Shown here: positions 35,776 through 43,270 of the stretch, in pieces | Layout of the letters: each line of letters opens with the position of its first letter | Numbering within the stretch: position 1 is the first letter of the stretch | Assembly: GCA_963714125.1 (NCBI GenBank) | Contig: OY970234.1 | Span: 62,001-126,000 of the forward strand | Length of the DNA: 64,000 bases | Reading direction: 5' to 3' | Source: CAWCAW01 sp963714125 | GTDB lineage: Bacteria; Actinomycetota; Acidimicrobiia; Acidimicrobiales; UBA8190 | Notes under the pieces: generated by a model | Told to the model about the DNA's origin: nothing | The model's database searches: none | Seen by the model: only the letters and a program-made list of their open reading frames with translations | Position numbers and translations under genes: made by a program

Positions 35776-36627
35776 TCAGCTCGGGGACACGGCCGGCTGC
35801 GGCGCGGGCAGGAGGGCTGGCTGGTCGAAGCGCGCCTTGCGCTGGCGGCGCACGGCGGCCCAGGTGCGACCGATGGCGTAACACAGGGCCCCGATGGCTC
35901 CGACAAAGAACCCGATGGGCCAATTGGTGAGATACGAGCTGGCGATGGCGGCCCAGACCGTGACCAAAGCGATGGCGACTGACAGGAACATGGCCACCAA
36001 CGGTCGATCCGTGAAGGACCGCGCCGCGGCGGCAGGGCCGATCAACAAGGTGAAAATGAGAAACGCCCCGACCACAGGGACGGTCATGGCCGTCGCCACG
36101 GCAAGGACGAGCAGGAAGCACAACTCAATCCGGTATGCCTTGATCCCTTTGGACTCGCCCACCTCAGGAACAACCGACGAAAGCAGCAGCGGTCGGTAGA
36201 GAACAACAACGGCACCGATGCATGCGACGGCCAGACACGCGACCGGCAGTAATTCGGTGGAGCTCACGCCGAGGACCTCACCAAAGAGCAGTGAGTAGAT
36301 CTGCGGCTCGTATTGCCCGCTCCTGCTCAAGAACACAGCACCAAGGGCAAGCATCATCACCAGCGCCAGCGCCGTCACCACGTCGTGCCGGCCCCGGCGA
36401 CCGAGAGAACCAATACCGAACGCCGCCACCAGGGCAAATACGGCGAGGCCAACGAGGGTATTGATCCCGAGCACATTGGCGGCGGCGGCGCCGGCAAAGG
36501 CCCCGTTGGGAATGGCATGCGCTGAAAAGGCCGAGCCACGCAGCACAACAAAGAACCCCACCACGCCAGCGACGACCGCCACGATCGTGGCCGCCGTCCA
36601 CGCATTGACCATGAATCCCGAGAACAC
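35776..36627 (-). CDS. Metal ABC transporter permease (ZnuB/MntB type), second copy
   Basis: An ABC-3 family permease of 283 residues with about eight hydrophobic helices. It carries ABC-3 signature stretches such as RGSAFSAHAIPNGAFAGAAAANVLG and the VPVVGAFLIFTLLIGPAAAAR helix. It is the last gene of the four-gene importer operon (substrate-binding protein, ATPase and two permeases), 12 bases after the other permease. The two permeases probably pair as a heterodimer. The charged C terminus is cytosolic. Confidence 0.9.
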   Translation of the reverse strand: MFSGFMVNAWTAATIVAVVAGVVGFFVVLRGSAFSAHAIPNGAFAGAAAANVLGINTLVGLAVFALVAAFGIGSLGRRGRHDVVTALALVMMLALGAVFLSRSGQYEPQIYSLLFGEVLGVSSTELLPVACLAVACIGAVVVLYRPLLLSSVVPEVGESKGIKAYRIELCFLLVLAVATAMTVPVVGAFLIFTLLIGPAAAARSFTDRPLVAMFLSVAIALVTVWAAIASSYLTNWPIGFFVGAIGALCYAIGRTWAAVRRQRKARFDQPALLPAPQPAVSPS

Positions 36628-36639
36628 CCGTCCCTCCCC

Positions 36640-37578
36640 TCAGCTTGCCGAACGCGACGCCGGCTCGATGGAGATGCGTTCGGCGGCCAGTACCGGCGGG
36701 CGCCGGCCGTGCTCGGCGCTGGTCCGGAACAACGGCAGACCCGATACCAGGTAGAGCACGAAGACGAGGGCGACGATAAAGAAGCTGACGGGAACACCTT
36801 GATGGCTCGAACCCCAGTAGTAGCTGTCGTACGCCAACAGGACACCTATCCACGTAGCTCCCACGCCGATCCCGGCGGCGAGGAGGATCGCCTGGCCCAG
36901 ACGAGCAGTGAGGCGCAGCGCCGTGGCGGCGGGACCCACCAGCAACGCCGTGGACAAGATGGCCCCGATGGCCAGGGAAGACAGCCCCACGGCAACGGCC
37001 AGAGCCACCATGAACAGGAGGCCGACGAGGCGAACGGGAACTCCCCTGACGGCGGCGACGTCCGGGCTCACCGAACTCAGCAGTAGAGGCCGACCCACGC
37101 CGGCCATGATGCCGACGGCAAGGACACTGAAGGCGCCAACGACGGGCACAGTGGCGCTGCTGATGCTGAAGATCGACCCGAACAGGATCTGTTGCGTGGC
37201 ACCGGTCGTCGCACCCGTAGTCGTGTCGAGGTACAAGAAGAGTGCGGCCAGCCCGATGGTGGCCCCGAGGACGATGCCCGTGGCCAAGTCCCGGCCCCGC
37301 ACCCGCTGGACGCCAATGCCGTCCATGGTGGCGGCACCGACCACACTGAAGCCGACAAACCCGAGCACCGGGTTGATGCCCACGAGAAACGCACCCGAGC
37401 CTCCTGCGGTGGAAACCTCGGTCAGGGTATGGCCCGCAAAAGACTGCCCTCGTATGACCGTGAACACTCCGACGACGGCGGAAACCACGGCAGCAACGGC
37501 TCCGATGACAATGGCAACATGCACGGGCTCATTAGAGAAGAACCCCGGTTCGACGATCCATGTGAAGACCCGATGCAT
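36640..37578 (-). CDS. Metal ABC transporter permease (ZnuB/MntB type), first copy
   Basis: A 312-residue ABC-3 permease with eight or nine membrane helices. It has the typical RGQSFAGHTLTEVSTAGGSGAFLVG region after the first helices and the LSSLAIGAILSTALLVGPAATAL helix. It lies 15 bases after the ATPase gene and before the second permease. It forms the membrane channel of the metal importer; which metal is discussed under the binding protein. Confidence 0.9.
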   Translation of the reverse strand: MHRVFTWIVEPGFFSNEPVHVAIVIGAVAAVVSAVVGVFTVIRGQSFAGHTLTEVSTAGGSGAFLVGINPVLGFVGFSVVGAATMDGIGVQRVRGRDLATGIVLGATIGLAALFLYLDTTTGATTGATQQILFGSIFSISSATVPVVGAFSVLAVGIMAGVGRPLLLSSVSPDVAAVRGVPVRLVGLLFMVALAVAVGLSSLAIGAILSTALLVGPAATALRLTARLGQAILLAAGIGVGATWIGVLLAYDSYYWGSSHQGVPVSFFIVALVFVLYLVSGLPLFRTSAEHGRRPPVLAAERISIEPASRSAS

Positions 37579-37593
37579 GGCTGCTCAGCACTC

Positions 37594-38433
37594 TCAATGC
37601 GAGTCAACGACGAGGTCAGCAGACAGCGTCAAGTCGGCATTCTCTTGACTGGCCACCACCAGCACCCGCCCATGCACATGGATGACGTCGACATGGTGCC
37701 CGTAGAGCCGACTGAGGACATCTCCACGGATGACCTCGTCGGTGGTGCCACTGACAGCGTGGCCGGCGGCCACATAGACCACGCGGTCCATCACCGGCAA
37801 CAGGGGATTGATCTCGTGAGCCGATAGCAGCACCGCCACACCTTGTTCCTTGGAGATGCGCCCGAGCAGCCCGATGACTTCCTGGCTGCTGTGCAAATCG
37901 AGGTTGGCGAGGGGTTCGTCCAAAAGCAGCAGGCGTGGCCGGCTGATCAGCGCGTGCGCGATCAGGACTCGCTGTTGCTCACCTCCCGAGAGGTGCCCGA
38001 CACGGGCATCGGCGAAATCCTCTGCCTCCACGGCGTGCAATATCTCGTCCACGGCGGCAGCGCGCACCTTGGACCGCATCGGGATCCCAAAGCGGTGCCC
38101 ATCAAAGCCCAAGGACACCAGATCGCGCGCTCGCAGAGGCATATCGGGATCGAGCGAGACCTTTTGCGGCACGTAGCCAATGGAGCGATCTCGCCCGGAA
38201 TGCTGGGGGCGCCCGAGCACGAGAACTGACCCCGAGGTCAATGCTTGAAGCCCGAGAATGGCGCGCAGGAGTGTCGTCTTGCCGGCTCCGTTCGTCCCGA
38301 TCATCCCCGTGAATTCGCCTTGGCGAACGGAGAAGCTCACATCGTCGAGAATCTGGCGCCCCGCCAGTGCCACCCCGATGCCATCGACGCTGAGCACTAC
38401 CTCGAAGGTCTCACGGTCCTCGGATGGGTCCAT
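37594..38433 (-). CDS. Metal ABC transporter ATP-binding protein (ZnuC/MntB type)
   Basis: A 279-residue ABC ATPase. Walker A is GTNGAGKTTLLRAI, the Q-loop is in GYVPQKVSLD, the signature is HLSGGEQQRVLIAHAL, Walker B is LLLLDEPLANLD and the switch His is in AVLLSAHEIN. Its start overlaps the last base of the binding-protein stop (TAATG), so the genes are cotranscribed. It energises the two permeases. The C-terminal 40 residues after the HDVIHVHGR strand are an extension of the nucleotide-binding domain. Confidence 0.92.
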   Translation of the reverse strand: MDPSEDRETFEVVLSVDGIGVALAGRQILDDVSFSVRQGEFTGMIGTNGAGKTTLLRAILGLQALTSGSVLVLGRPQHSGRDRSIGYVPQKVSLDPDMPLRARDLVSLGFDGHRFGIPMRSKVRAAAVDEILHAVEAEDFADARVGHLSGGEQQRVLIAHALISRPRLLLLDEPLANLDLHSSQEVIGLLGRISKEQGVAVLLSAHEINPLLPVMDRVVYVAAGHAVSGTTDEVIRGDVLSRLYGHHVDVIHVHGRVLVVASQENADLTLSADLVVDSH

Positions 38434-39416
38434 TACAGGCGCTCCGTCGACACGCCGCGTGCCACCGCGTTCTGAATGGCATGCACTTCGGCCACCATCC
38501 AGGTCTGATAGTCGTAGCCTGGCGTCGGCATAGTTTCGTATACCCCGACAACAGGAACTCGAGCGTTGTCGGCGTTGGCTCGGATTGATGACGTCAAAGC
38601 GTCAACCACTTGCTGGTTGTAGCAAAACACCTTCACCTCATGGTTGGAAAAAAACCCGTTCTCGATCGAGATGTCCTGCGGAGGCGGATCCACGCCGTTC
38701 ATGATGTCCGCTTGAAACGAGAACGGCGTGACGTTGTCGGCTCCCATCGCGTGCAGCAGATAGTCGGCGACCGGCTCGGTCGTGGCCACCTTGATGCCTG
38801 CGTATTTCGCCTTGAACGCGGCGATGGCCTGGAACCACGGGTTGAGAGAGGTATCGAACTTTTGCAGGTTGGCTCGAAAGTAGGAGCCGTGGCTGGGTGA
38901 AATGGCCGACAAGACCGCAGCCATGGCTTTGGCGACCACCGGCATGGTGCCCGGGGAGTACCAAAGATGGGGATTGGGAGTGTCGTCGGGCAAGCCCAGC
39001 AGTGTCTGCACGACGAGTACCTTCCGGCTCGAACTGGGTGAGGCCGACTCAATCTTGCCCATGAAGTCGTCGTATCCCACACCGTTTTGCACGATCAGGG
39101 ACGCCGCGCTGACTTCTTCGGCGACGCTGGGGCTCGATTCGAAGGTATGGGGGTCCGTGTTCGGATTGTTGAGCACTGATGACACGTGCACGTACCGACC
39201 GCCGATCTGGGCCAACACGTTGGCGTACTGGTTCTCGGCCCCGATGGCATTGATCACACCCGGCGGGGATGGCGTCGCCGCTTTGGTGGAGCACCCGGCG
39301 CCGGCCACCGCCATCACACCCAGAACTCCGACGGACACGAACGCGGATCGACTCCTTCTCTTCTTTCCCCCCTTCTTTCTCGGTATTAACGGGCACCCGG
39401 CGTGCCAAACGGTCAT
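38433..39416 (-). CDS. Metal ABC transporter substrate-binding lipoprotein (cluster A-I: ZnuA/MntA type)
   Basis: A lipoprotein that captures a divalent metal for the importer. A Lys/Arg-rich N terminus (PRKKGGKKRRSRS) and hydrophobic core end at the lipobox VAGAGC. Metal-ligand positions visible: His in NTDPHTFESS, His in PNPHLWYSPG and, at the usual third-ligand place, Glu in ATTEPVADYLL, the residue found in manganese-type binding proteins, where zinc-type proteins usually have His. Selectivity is therefore open. The ATG at 39416 is chosen; longer frames run into the palindrome at 39433-39449. Confidence 0.88.
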   Translation of the reverse strand: MTVWHAGCPLIPRKKGGKKRRSRSAFVSVGVLGVMAVAGAGCSTKAATPSPPGVINAIGAENQYANVLAQIGGRYVHVSSVLNNPNTDPHTFESSPSVAEEVSAASLIVQNGVGYDDFMGKIESASPSSSRKVLVVQTLLGLPDDTPNPHLWYSPGTMPVVAKAMAAVLSAISPSHGSYFRANLQKFDTSLNPWFQAIAAFKAKYAGIKVATTEPVADYLLHAMGADNVTPFSFQADIMNGVDPPPQDISIENGFFSNHEVKVFCYNQQVVDALTSSIRANADNARVPVVGVYETMPTPGYDYQTWMVAEVHAIQNAVARGVSTERL

Positions 39417-39432
39417 GGGAGCCAAACGTATC

Positions 39433-39449
39433 TTAAGACTCAGTCTCAA
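39433..39449. promoter_or_regulatory. Palindrome TTAAGACTCAGTCTCAA, operator candidate for the metal importer
   Basis: A near-perfect 17-bp inverted repeat, TT-AGACT-C-AGTCT-AA, with one mismatched pair, 17 bases upstream of the chosen start of the substrate-binding gene. It lies between the importer and the SmtB-like/Fur-like operon. A Fur-family or ArsR-family metalloregulator is the natural candidate to bind it; which one is not decided by the sequence. Confidence 0.55.
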
Positions 39450-39502
39450 TACAAGTCCCCTAGACCCGCGGCAGAGAGGCGGACCAGTTTGGTGGTCGCA
39501 TC

Positions 39503-39520
39503 AACACATCCGCATGTGTT
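39503..39520. promoter_or_regulatory. Palindrome AACACAT-CCGC-ATGTGTT, operator candidate for the SmtB-like/Fur-like operon
   Basis: Perfect 7-base arms around a 4-base centre, 12 bases before the first possible start of the SmtB-like gene. Its position and shape suit autoregulation by an ArsR/SmtB repressor, which binds imperfect 12-2-12-type repeats near its own promoter. The sequence itself does not prove binding. Confidence 0.55.
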
Positions 39521-39531
39521 TATGTATTGAG

Positions 39532-39827
39532 GTGTCTGTGGCGACGAGAGCGTATGAAGCAGCCGGCGAGCTACTCAAGGTCCTGGGCGCTCCCGCCCGC
39601 CTGGCCATCGTCACGGAGCTGGCGGAACGGCCCCGTGTCGTTCACGAACTCGTGGAGCGACTCGACATGAGCCAGCCCCTGGTCTCCCAGCACCTGCGCG
39701 TCTTGCGGGGGCGCGTCTCGTCAGCGTTGAGCGCCAAGGGCGAGAAGCGGTGTACTCCCTGGTCGACCAGCACGTGGCCCATATCGTCAAGGACGCCATC
39801 CATCACAGCGCGGAACCAGCGTCGTGA
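39532..39827 (+). pseudogene. ArsR/SmtB-family metalloregulator, frameshifted by one base in a G run
   Basis: The N-terminal part is a normal winged helix: AAGELLKVLGAPARLAIVTEL and MSQPLVSQHLRVLRG. At 39706-39710 a run of five Gs needs one more base. Restoring it gives ERQGREAVYSLVDQHVAHIV and a C-terminal helix with Asp, His, His and Glu spaced D-x-H-x10-H-x2-E, the alpha5 metal site of SmtB. In the restored frame the stop TGA overlaps the GTG of the Fur-family gene by four bases. As given, the frame runs on out of phase with Arg-rich residues. Either a sequencing error in the homopolymer or a recent inactivation. Start is GTG at 39532 or 39538. Confidence 0.8.
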
Positions 39828-40288
39828 CGGAGCCAGATCAGTCTGCCCCCGAGATGACAGACGACCTCCACGTCGTGGTCGAAGGTCGCCTCCGTCGCAT
39901 CGACCAGCGCTACACGGGGGGGCGACGTGCCATGGTCGACGTGCTTGTCAGTGCCGGCCACCCCGTCAGCATCGGCGACATCGCCGACCGCCTCCCCGAT
40001 CTTCCCCGGAGCTCCGCTTACCGGCACCTTGTCGATCTCCAATCAGCGGGGATCGTCAGGCGCGTGGCCGCCAATGACGAATTCGCTCGCTTCGAGCTCG
40101 CCGAGGATCTGACTGAGCACCACCATCATTTTCTGTGCACGAACTGCGGCAAAGTGAGCGACATCACACCGAGCGCCGCTTTCGAACGAACCATCACGGA
40201 GCAGCTTGACGTCCTCGCCGTAGCTCAGGGGTTTGCACCTCACAGCCACCGCGTCGACGTCCTCGGCCTCTGTGCCGCCTGCCAGTGA
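39824..40288 (+). CDS. Fur-family metalloregulator, probably Zur-like
   Basis: A 154-residue repressor. The winged-helix domain includes RLRRIDQRYTGGRRAMVDVL and the recognition region LPRSSAYRHLVDLQSAGIVRR. The C-terminal dimerisation domain carries the metal-binding EHHHHFLCTNCGKVSDI segment with a CxxC pair and a second CxxC at the end (LGLCAACQ), the structural zinc site. Following an SmtB-like gene and facing a cluster A-I metal importer matches the mycobacterial smtB-zur arrangement, so zinc sensing is the best guess. GTG start, overlapping the restored SmtB-like frame. Confidence 0.88.
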   Translation: MTEPDQSAPEMTDDLHVVVEGRLRRIDQRYTGGRRAMVDVLVSAGHPVSIGDIADRLPDLPRSSAYRHLVDLQSAGIVRRVAANDEFARFELAEDLTEHHHHFLCTNCGKVSDITPSAAFERTITEQLDVLAVAQGFAPHSHRVDVLGLCAACQ

Positions 40289-40402
40289 CCCCCGGCTTGA
40301 GGACACCCCTCGGAGCTGGCTGACTCCTGCCTCGTGGGCTCGTGCGGCTCCCTCACCTAGAGGTACGGTGGGGATGAGCGTCGATGGACGAGGAGGAGAT
40401 CG

Positions 40403-40570
40403 ATGGCCCACGAGGCGCTAGCTGCCGACACGGCGGCCCACCCCAATAGGGAACAGAACATCCTGGCGATCAAGATCGCCATCGGCGTCTTGGTGGGTTT
40501 GGTCATGACGGGCGTCGTTGGCCCCATCATCCTCGCCATCGTCGTTGGGCTGGCCACCGGCCATCGCTGA
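40403..40570 (+). CDS. Small single-pass membrane protein, 55 residues
   Basis: A short gene with a very good ribosome-binding site: AGGAGGAG ends 4 bases before the ATG. The protein begins with a polar segment (MAHEALAADTAAHPNREQN), then has one or two closely packed hydrophobic stretches from ILAIKIAIGVLVGLVMTGVV to VGPIILAIVVGLATG, and ends in HR. No family recognised. It lies between the Fur-family gene (114 bases before) and a VOC protein gene (51 bases after) and might belong to the same transcript. Confidence 0.7.
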   Translation: MAHEALAADTAAHPNREQNILAIKIAIGVLVGLVMTGVVGPIILAIVVGLATGHR

Positions 40571-40621
40571 TCTCCGGTCGGCCCGTGATCGTCCGGGGGC
40601 GCAGGATCAGGAGGCGCGACA

Positions 40622-41122
40622 GTGACCACACACGGCAGCGACGTTGACCGAAGCGAAGAGTGGGAGGCCCTGAAGTCGAAGTACCTGCGCCCGGTGGACC
40701 GGCGCCCAGCCTCGGCGGGCCGGGGTCTGCATCATTTTGCTTTGCTCAGTAGCGACGTCGAACGCACCATCACGTTCTACCAAGACCTCCTCGAGTTCCC
40801 GCTCGTCGAGCTGTTCGAAAACCGGGACTATCGCGGTTCCACGCACTTCTTCTTTGATGTCGGTCATGACAACTACCTGGCGTACTTCGACTTTCCCGGT
40901 CTTGATCTCGAGGACTACCGGGAGACGCTCGGAGGCCTTCACCACATCGCCATCTCAGTGGCACCCGAGCAATGGGAGCGCCTCGTCGGGAAGCTGAATG
41001 CGGCCGGAATCGAGACGCTCGTCGTCAACGGCACTTCCGCCTATTTCCCGGGTCCCGACGGAGAGCGGCTGGAGCTGCTCTCGTTCCCGCTCAACGACAT
41101 GTACGGGACGATCGTCGGCTGA
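40622..41122 (+). CDS. VOC-superfamily (glyoxalase/dioxygenase fold) protein
   Basis: A 166-residue two-module vicinal oxygen chelate protein. First module: GLHHFALLSSDVERTITFYQ with a His ligand, continuing DLLEFPLVELFENRDYRGSTHFFFDVG. Second module: GGLHHIAISVAPEQWERLV and SAYFPGPDGERLELLSF, with the Glu ligand in RLEL. Metal-dependent isomerase, dioxygenase or lyase chemistry is possible; the substrate is unknown. Start GTG with AGGAGG 8 bases upstream. Confidence 0.88.
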   Translation: MTTHGSDVDRSEEWEALKSKYLRPVDRRPASAGRGLHHFALLSSDVERTITFYQDLLEFPLVELFENRDYRGSTHFFFDVGHDNYLAYFDFPGLDLEDYRETLGGLHHIAISVAPEQWERLVGKLNAAGIETLVVNGTSAYFPGPDGERLELLSFPLNDMYGTIVG

Positions 41123-41163
41123 TTTGGCGGGCGGCGGTGCTGGCTGCGGCCCGCTGTGGTTGG

Positions 41164-41265
41164 CCCTAAATGACAAAATCCCTGAGAAATTGTTATTTAG
41201 GGGCGACGCCTCTCTTTGAAGGCGCCTCGAAATGGGGACGTCGGGGAGCCTTAAATCGAGAGGCG
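41164..41265. other. Intergenic pair of strong hairpins
   Basis: In the 260-base gap after the VOC gene, 41164-41202 folds into a 13-bp stem (CCCTAAATGACAA with TTGTTATTTAGGG, one G-U pair) around a 13-base loop. A second hairpin, 41207-41265, has the arms CGCCTCTC and GAGAGGCG, with inner pairing of AAGGC (41219-41223) and GCCTT (41248-41252). The 10-bp palindrome AATACGTATT is at 41268-41277. The AT-rich first stem, without a following T run, is unlike a normal terminator. Function unknown: a structured RNA or the remnant of a small mobile element are options. Confidence 0.5.
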
Positions 41266-41339
41266 AGAATACGTATTTATGCAGGTCAAACGGTCTGACT
41301 CCCAAGTCCACACATTTGCCCCTCGACAGAGCCTCTGAA

Positions 41340-41358
41340 GTCACTACAAACTAGTGAC
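41340..41358. promoter_or_regulatory. Perfect inverted repeat GTCACTA-CAAAC-TAGTGAC, operator candidate
   Basis: Seven-base arms with a five-base spacer ending 24 bases before the ATG of the winged-helix gene at 41383. A further half-site-like GGTGAC follows at 41363-41368. The position fits autoregulation by that protein; not demonstrated. Confidence 0.5.
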
Positions 41359-41382
41359 CAGTGGTGACGAAGCAGGGACTCG

Positions 41383-41802
41383 ATGGTCGAAACTGACAAG
41401 CTCGTAGAGCCGGTAGACGTCATCGGGGAGTTGCTGTTCGGACGGCGCCTGCGATTGCGGGTTCTCCTGTGGGCGTCGGATCAGGCCCAGCCCTTCAACC
41501 AATCGGAGGCGGCTCGAGGAGTGCAGTACAACTCCTCGGGTGAGGTAGCCAAGGAACTTGAACGTCTCGCCGAGTTGAAGATGCTCAGGAAGTTTGGCCG
41601 CCCCACCAGGGTCGGTCCCCAGAATTACACGGTCGTGGAGAACCACCCAGGTTGGGCCATTGCCAAAGCAGCGCGGACCATGGCCGAGGCCTTGGTTTCC
41701 GGTACTCCGGAGCAGGACTCGGACGAGCCCTGTGATGTGGTCGACGCTTCAGTGCGGCTGCATGGCACGGGCGGGTCCGGCAACGACCGGCATTTCACGT
41801 AA
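41383..41802 (+). CDS. Winged-helix DNA-binding protein
   Basis: A 139-residue probable transcription regulator. FGRRLRLRVLLWA and FNQSEAARGVQYNSSGEVAK followed by ELERLAELKMLRKFGRP form an ArsR/MarR-like winged helix, with the wing GPQNYTVVENHPGW. The C-terminal 40 residues are polar and Asp-rich. The family is not certain. A perfect inverted repeat sits upstream of its start. The gene after it, on the same strand, is the broken carotenoid oxygenase. Confidence 0.7.
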   Translation: MVETDKLVEPVDVIGELLFGRRLRLRVLLWASDQAQPFNQSEAARGVQYNSSGEVAKELERLAELKMLRKFGRPTRVGPQNYTVVENHPGWAIAKAARTMAEALVSGTPEQDSDEPCDVVDASVRLHGTGGSGNDRHFT

Positions 41803-41932
41803 GTACACGGCGCCGGTGGTACCAACTCACCTTGTCGTCCCGACGGACGGCGAGCACTCTCGCCGGTGTCGCGCGAGGCTTCGCCATGTGGGAACGCTGA
41901 GCATTCTGGCGTTGACCTGACGAGGAGGGGCG

Positions 41933-43270
41933 ATGGCTAGTTCTGAGAATCGTTATCTGATCGGCAATTACGCCCCCGTCGGCAGCGAGGTCACCTCCGT
42001 CGATCTGAAAGTGACGGGTTCGTTGCCTGAAGCGCTGTGCGGCCGGTATCTGCGCAATGGCCCCAACCCATTGAGCGCTCCAGAGCCGACGACGTACCAC
42101 TGGTTCACCGGCGATGGGATGGTCCACGGCATCAGGATTCGTGACGGTCACGCCGAATGGTACCGAAACCGATTCGTGCGATCGGCGGCGGTGACCACTT
42201 CATTAGGAGAGCCGGTACGCGAAGGGCCCGTCCATGGCGACATGGATTTCGCCCCCAACACGAACGTGATCGGCCATGCCGGCCGCACGTTCGCCATCGT
42301 GGAAGCCGGAGCCCGCCCCTACGAGCTCACCTACGAGTTGGATACGGTCGGCCCGTCTGATTTCGGGGGCACCCTACCGGGAGGGTACACAGCGCATCCC
42401 AAGCGCGATCCGGTGAGCGGCGAGCTCCACGCCGTGTCGTACTTCTGGGGGTGGGGCAACGTGGTGCAGTACTCGGTCATTGATGCCGCGGGCCTGGTGC
42501 GCAAAGTGGTCAACATCGATGTCGGTGGCCCCGTCAGCATCCACGACGTGTCAATCACGGACCGCTACGTCGTCATTTAAGACCTCCCCGTGGTGTTCGA
42601 CGTGGACGCCGCTATGTCGGGCTCCACCTTTCCGTATCGGTGGAATCCCGAATACCAGGCCCGACTGGGCTTGCTCGAACGCGAGGGCAACGACAACGGT
42701 GTTGCGTGGATCGACATTGAGCCGTGTTACGTCTTTCACGCCATGAATGCCTACGACGACGGCGACTCCGTCGTAGTGGATGTCGTTCGGCACGCTCGCA
42801 TGTTCGATACCCACCCTCTCGGACCCGATGAAGGACCGCCGACCCTAGAGCGCTGGACTATCGATCACGCCGCACGCAAGGTGGTCCAAGAGCGTCTCGA
42901 CGACCGCGGCCAAGAGTTCCCTCGAGTCGACGAGCGGCTCGTTGGGCGCCGACATCGGTTCGGCTACGCCGGAGCCTTCCTCGAAAGTGACAGCGCGCTC
43001 ATCAAGCACGACATGGATCGCCGTACCTCCGAAGTGCGCCCCTTCCCGTCAGCGGGCGGCAGTTCAGAAGCTGTGTTCGTACCGTCCGGCCCCGACGCGT
43101 CTGAAGACGACGGGTGGGTCCTCTCCATCGTCTACGACGCCAACACCGATAGCAGCGCCCTTTACGTGTTGAACGCGGCCGACTTCACCGGTGAGCCGCA
43201 GGCGATTGTTCACCTGCCCCAACGAGTGCCGTTCGGCTTCCACGGGAACTGGGTCCCTGACGACGACTGA
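41933..43270 (+). pseudogene. Carotenoid oxygenase family protein interrupted by an in-frame stop
   Basis: Two stretches in the same reading frame, 41933-42580 and 42581-43270, read as one 445-residue retinal-pigment-epithelium-type (carotenoid cleavage) oxygenase, separated by TAA at 42578-42580. The context VVI-stop-DLPVVFDVD corresponds to the family's VxYDLPVVFD, so a Tyr codon has become a stop. The four iron-binding His regions are all present: GGYTAHPKRDP, PVSIHDVSI, CYVFHAMNAYDD and FGFHGNWVP. AGGAGG precedes the ATG. Its 3' end overlaps the convergent surface-protein gene by 61 bases. A recent nonsense mutation or a base-call error is likely. Confidence 0.88.
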
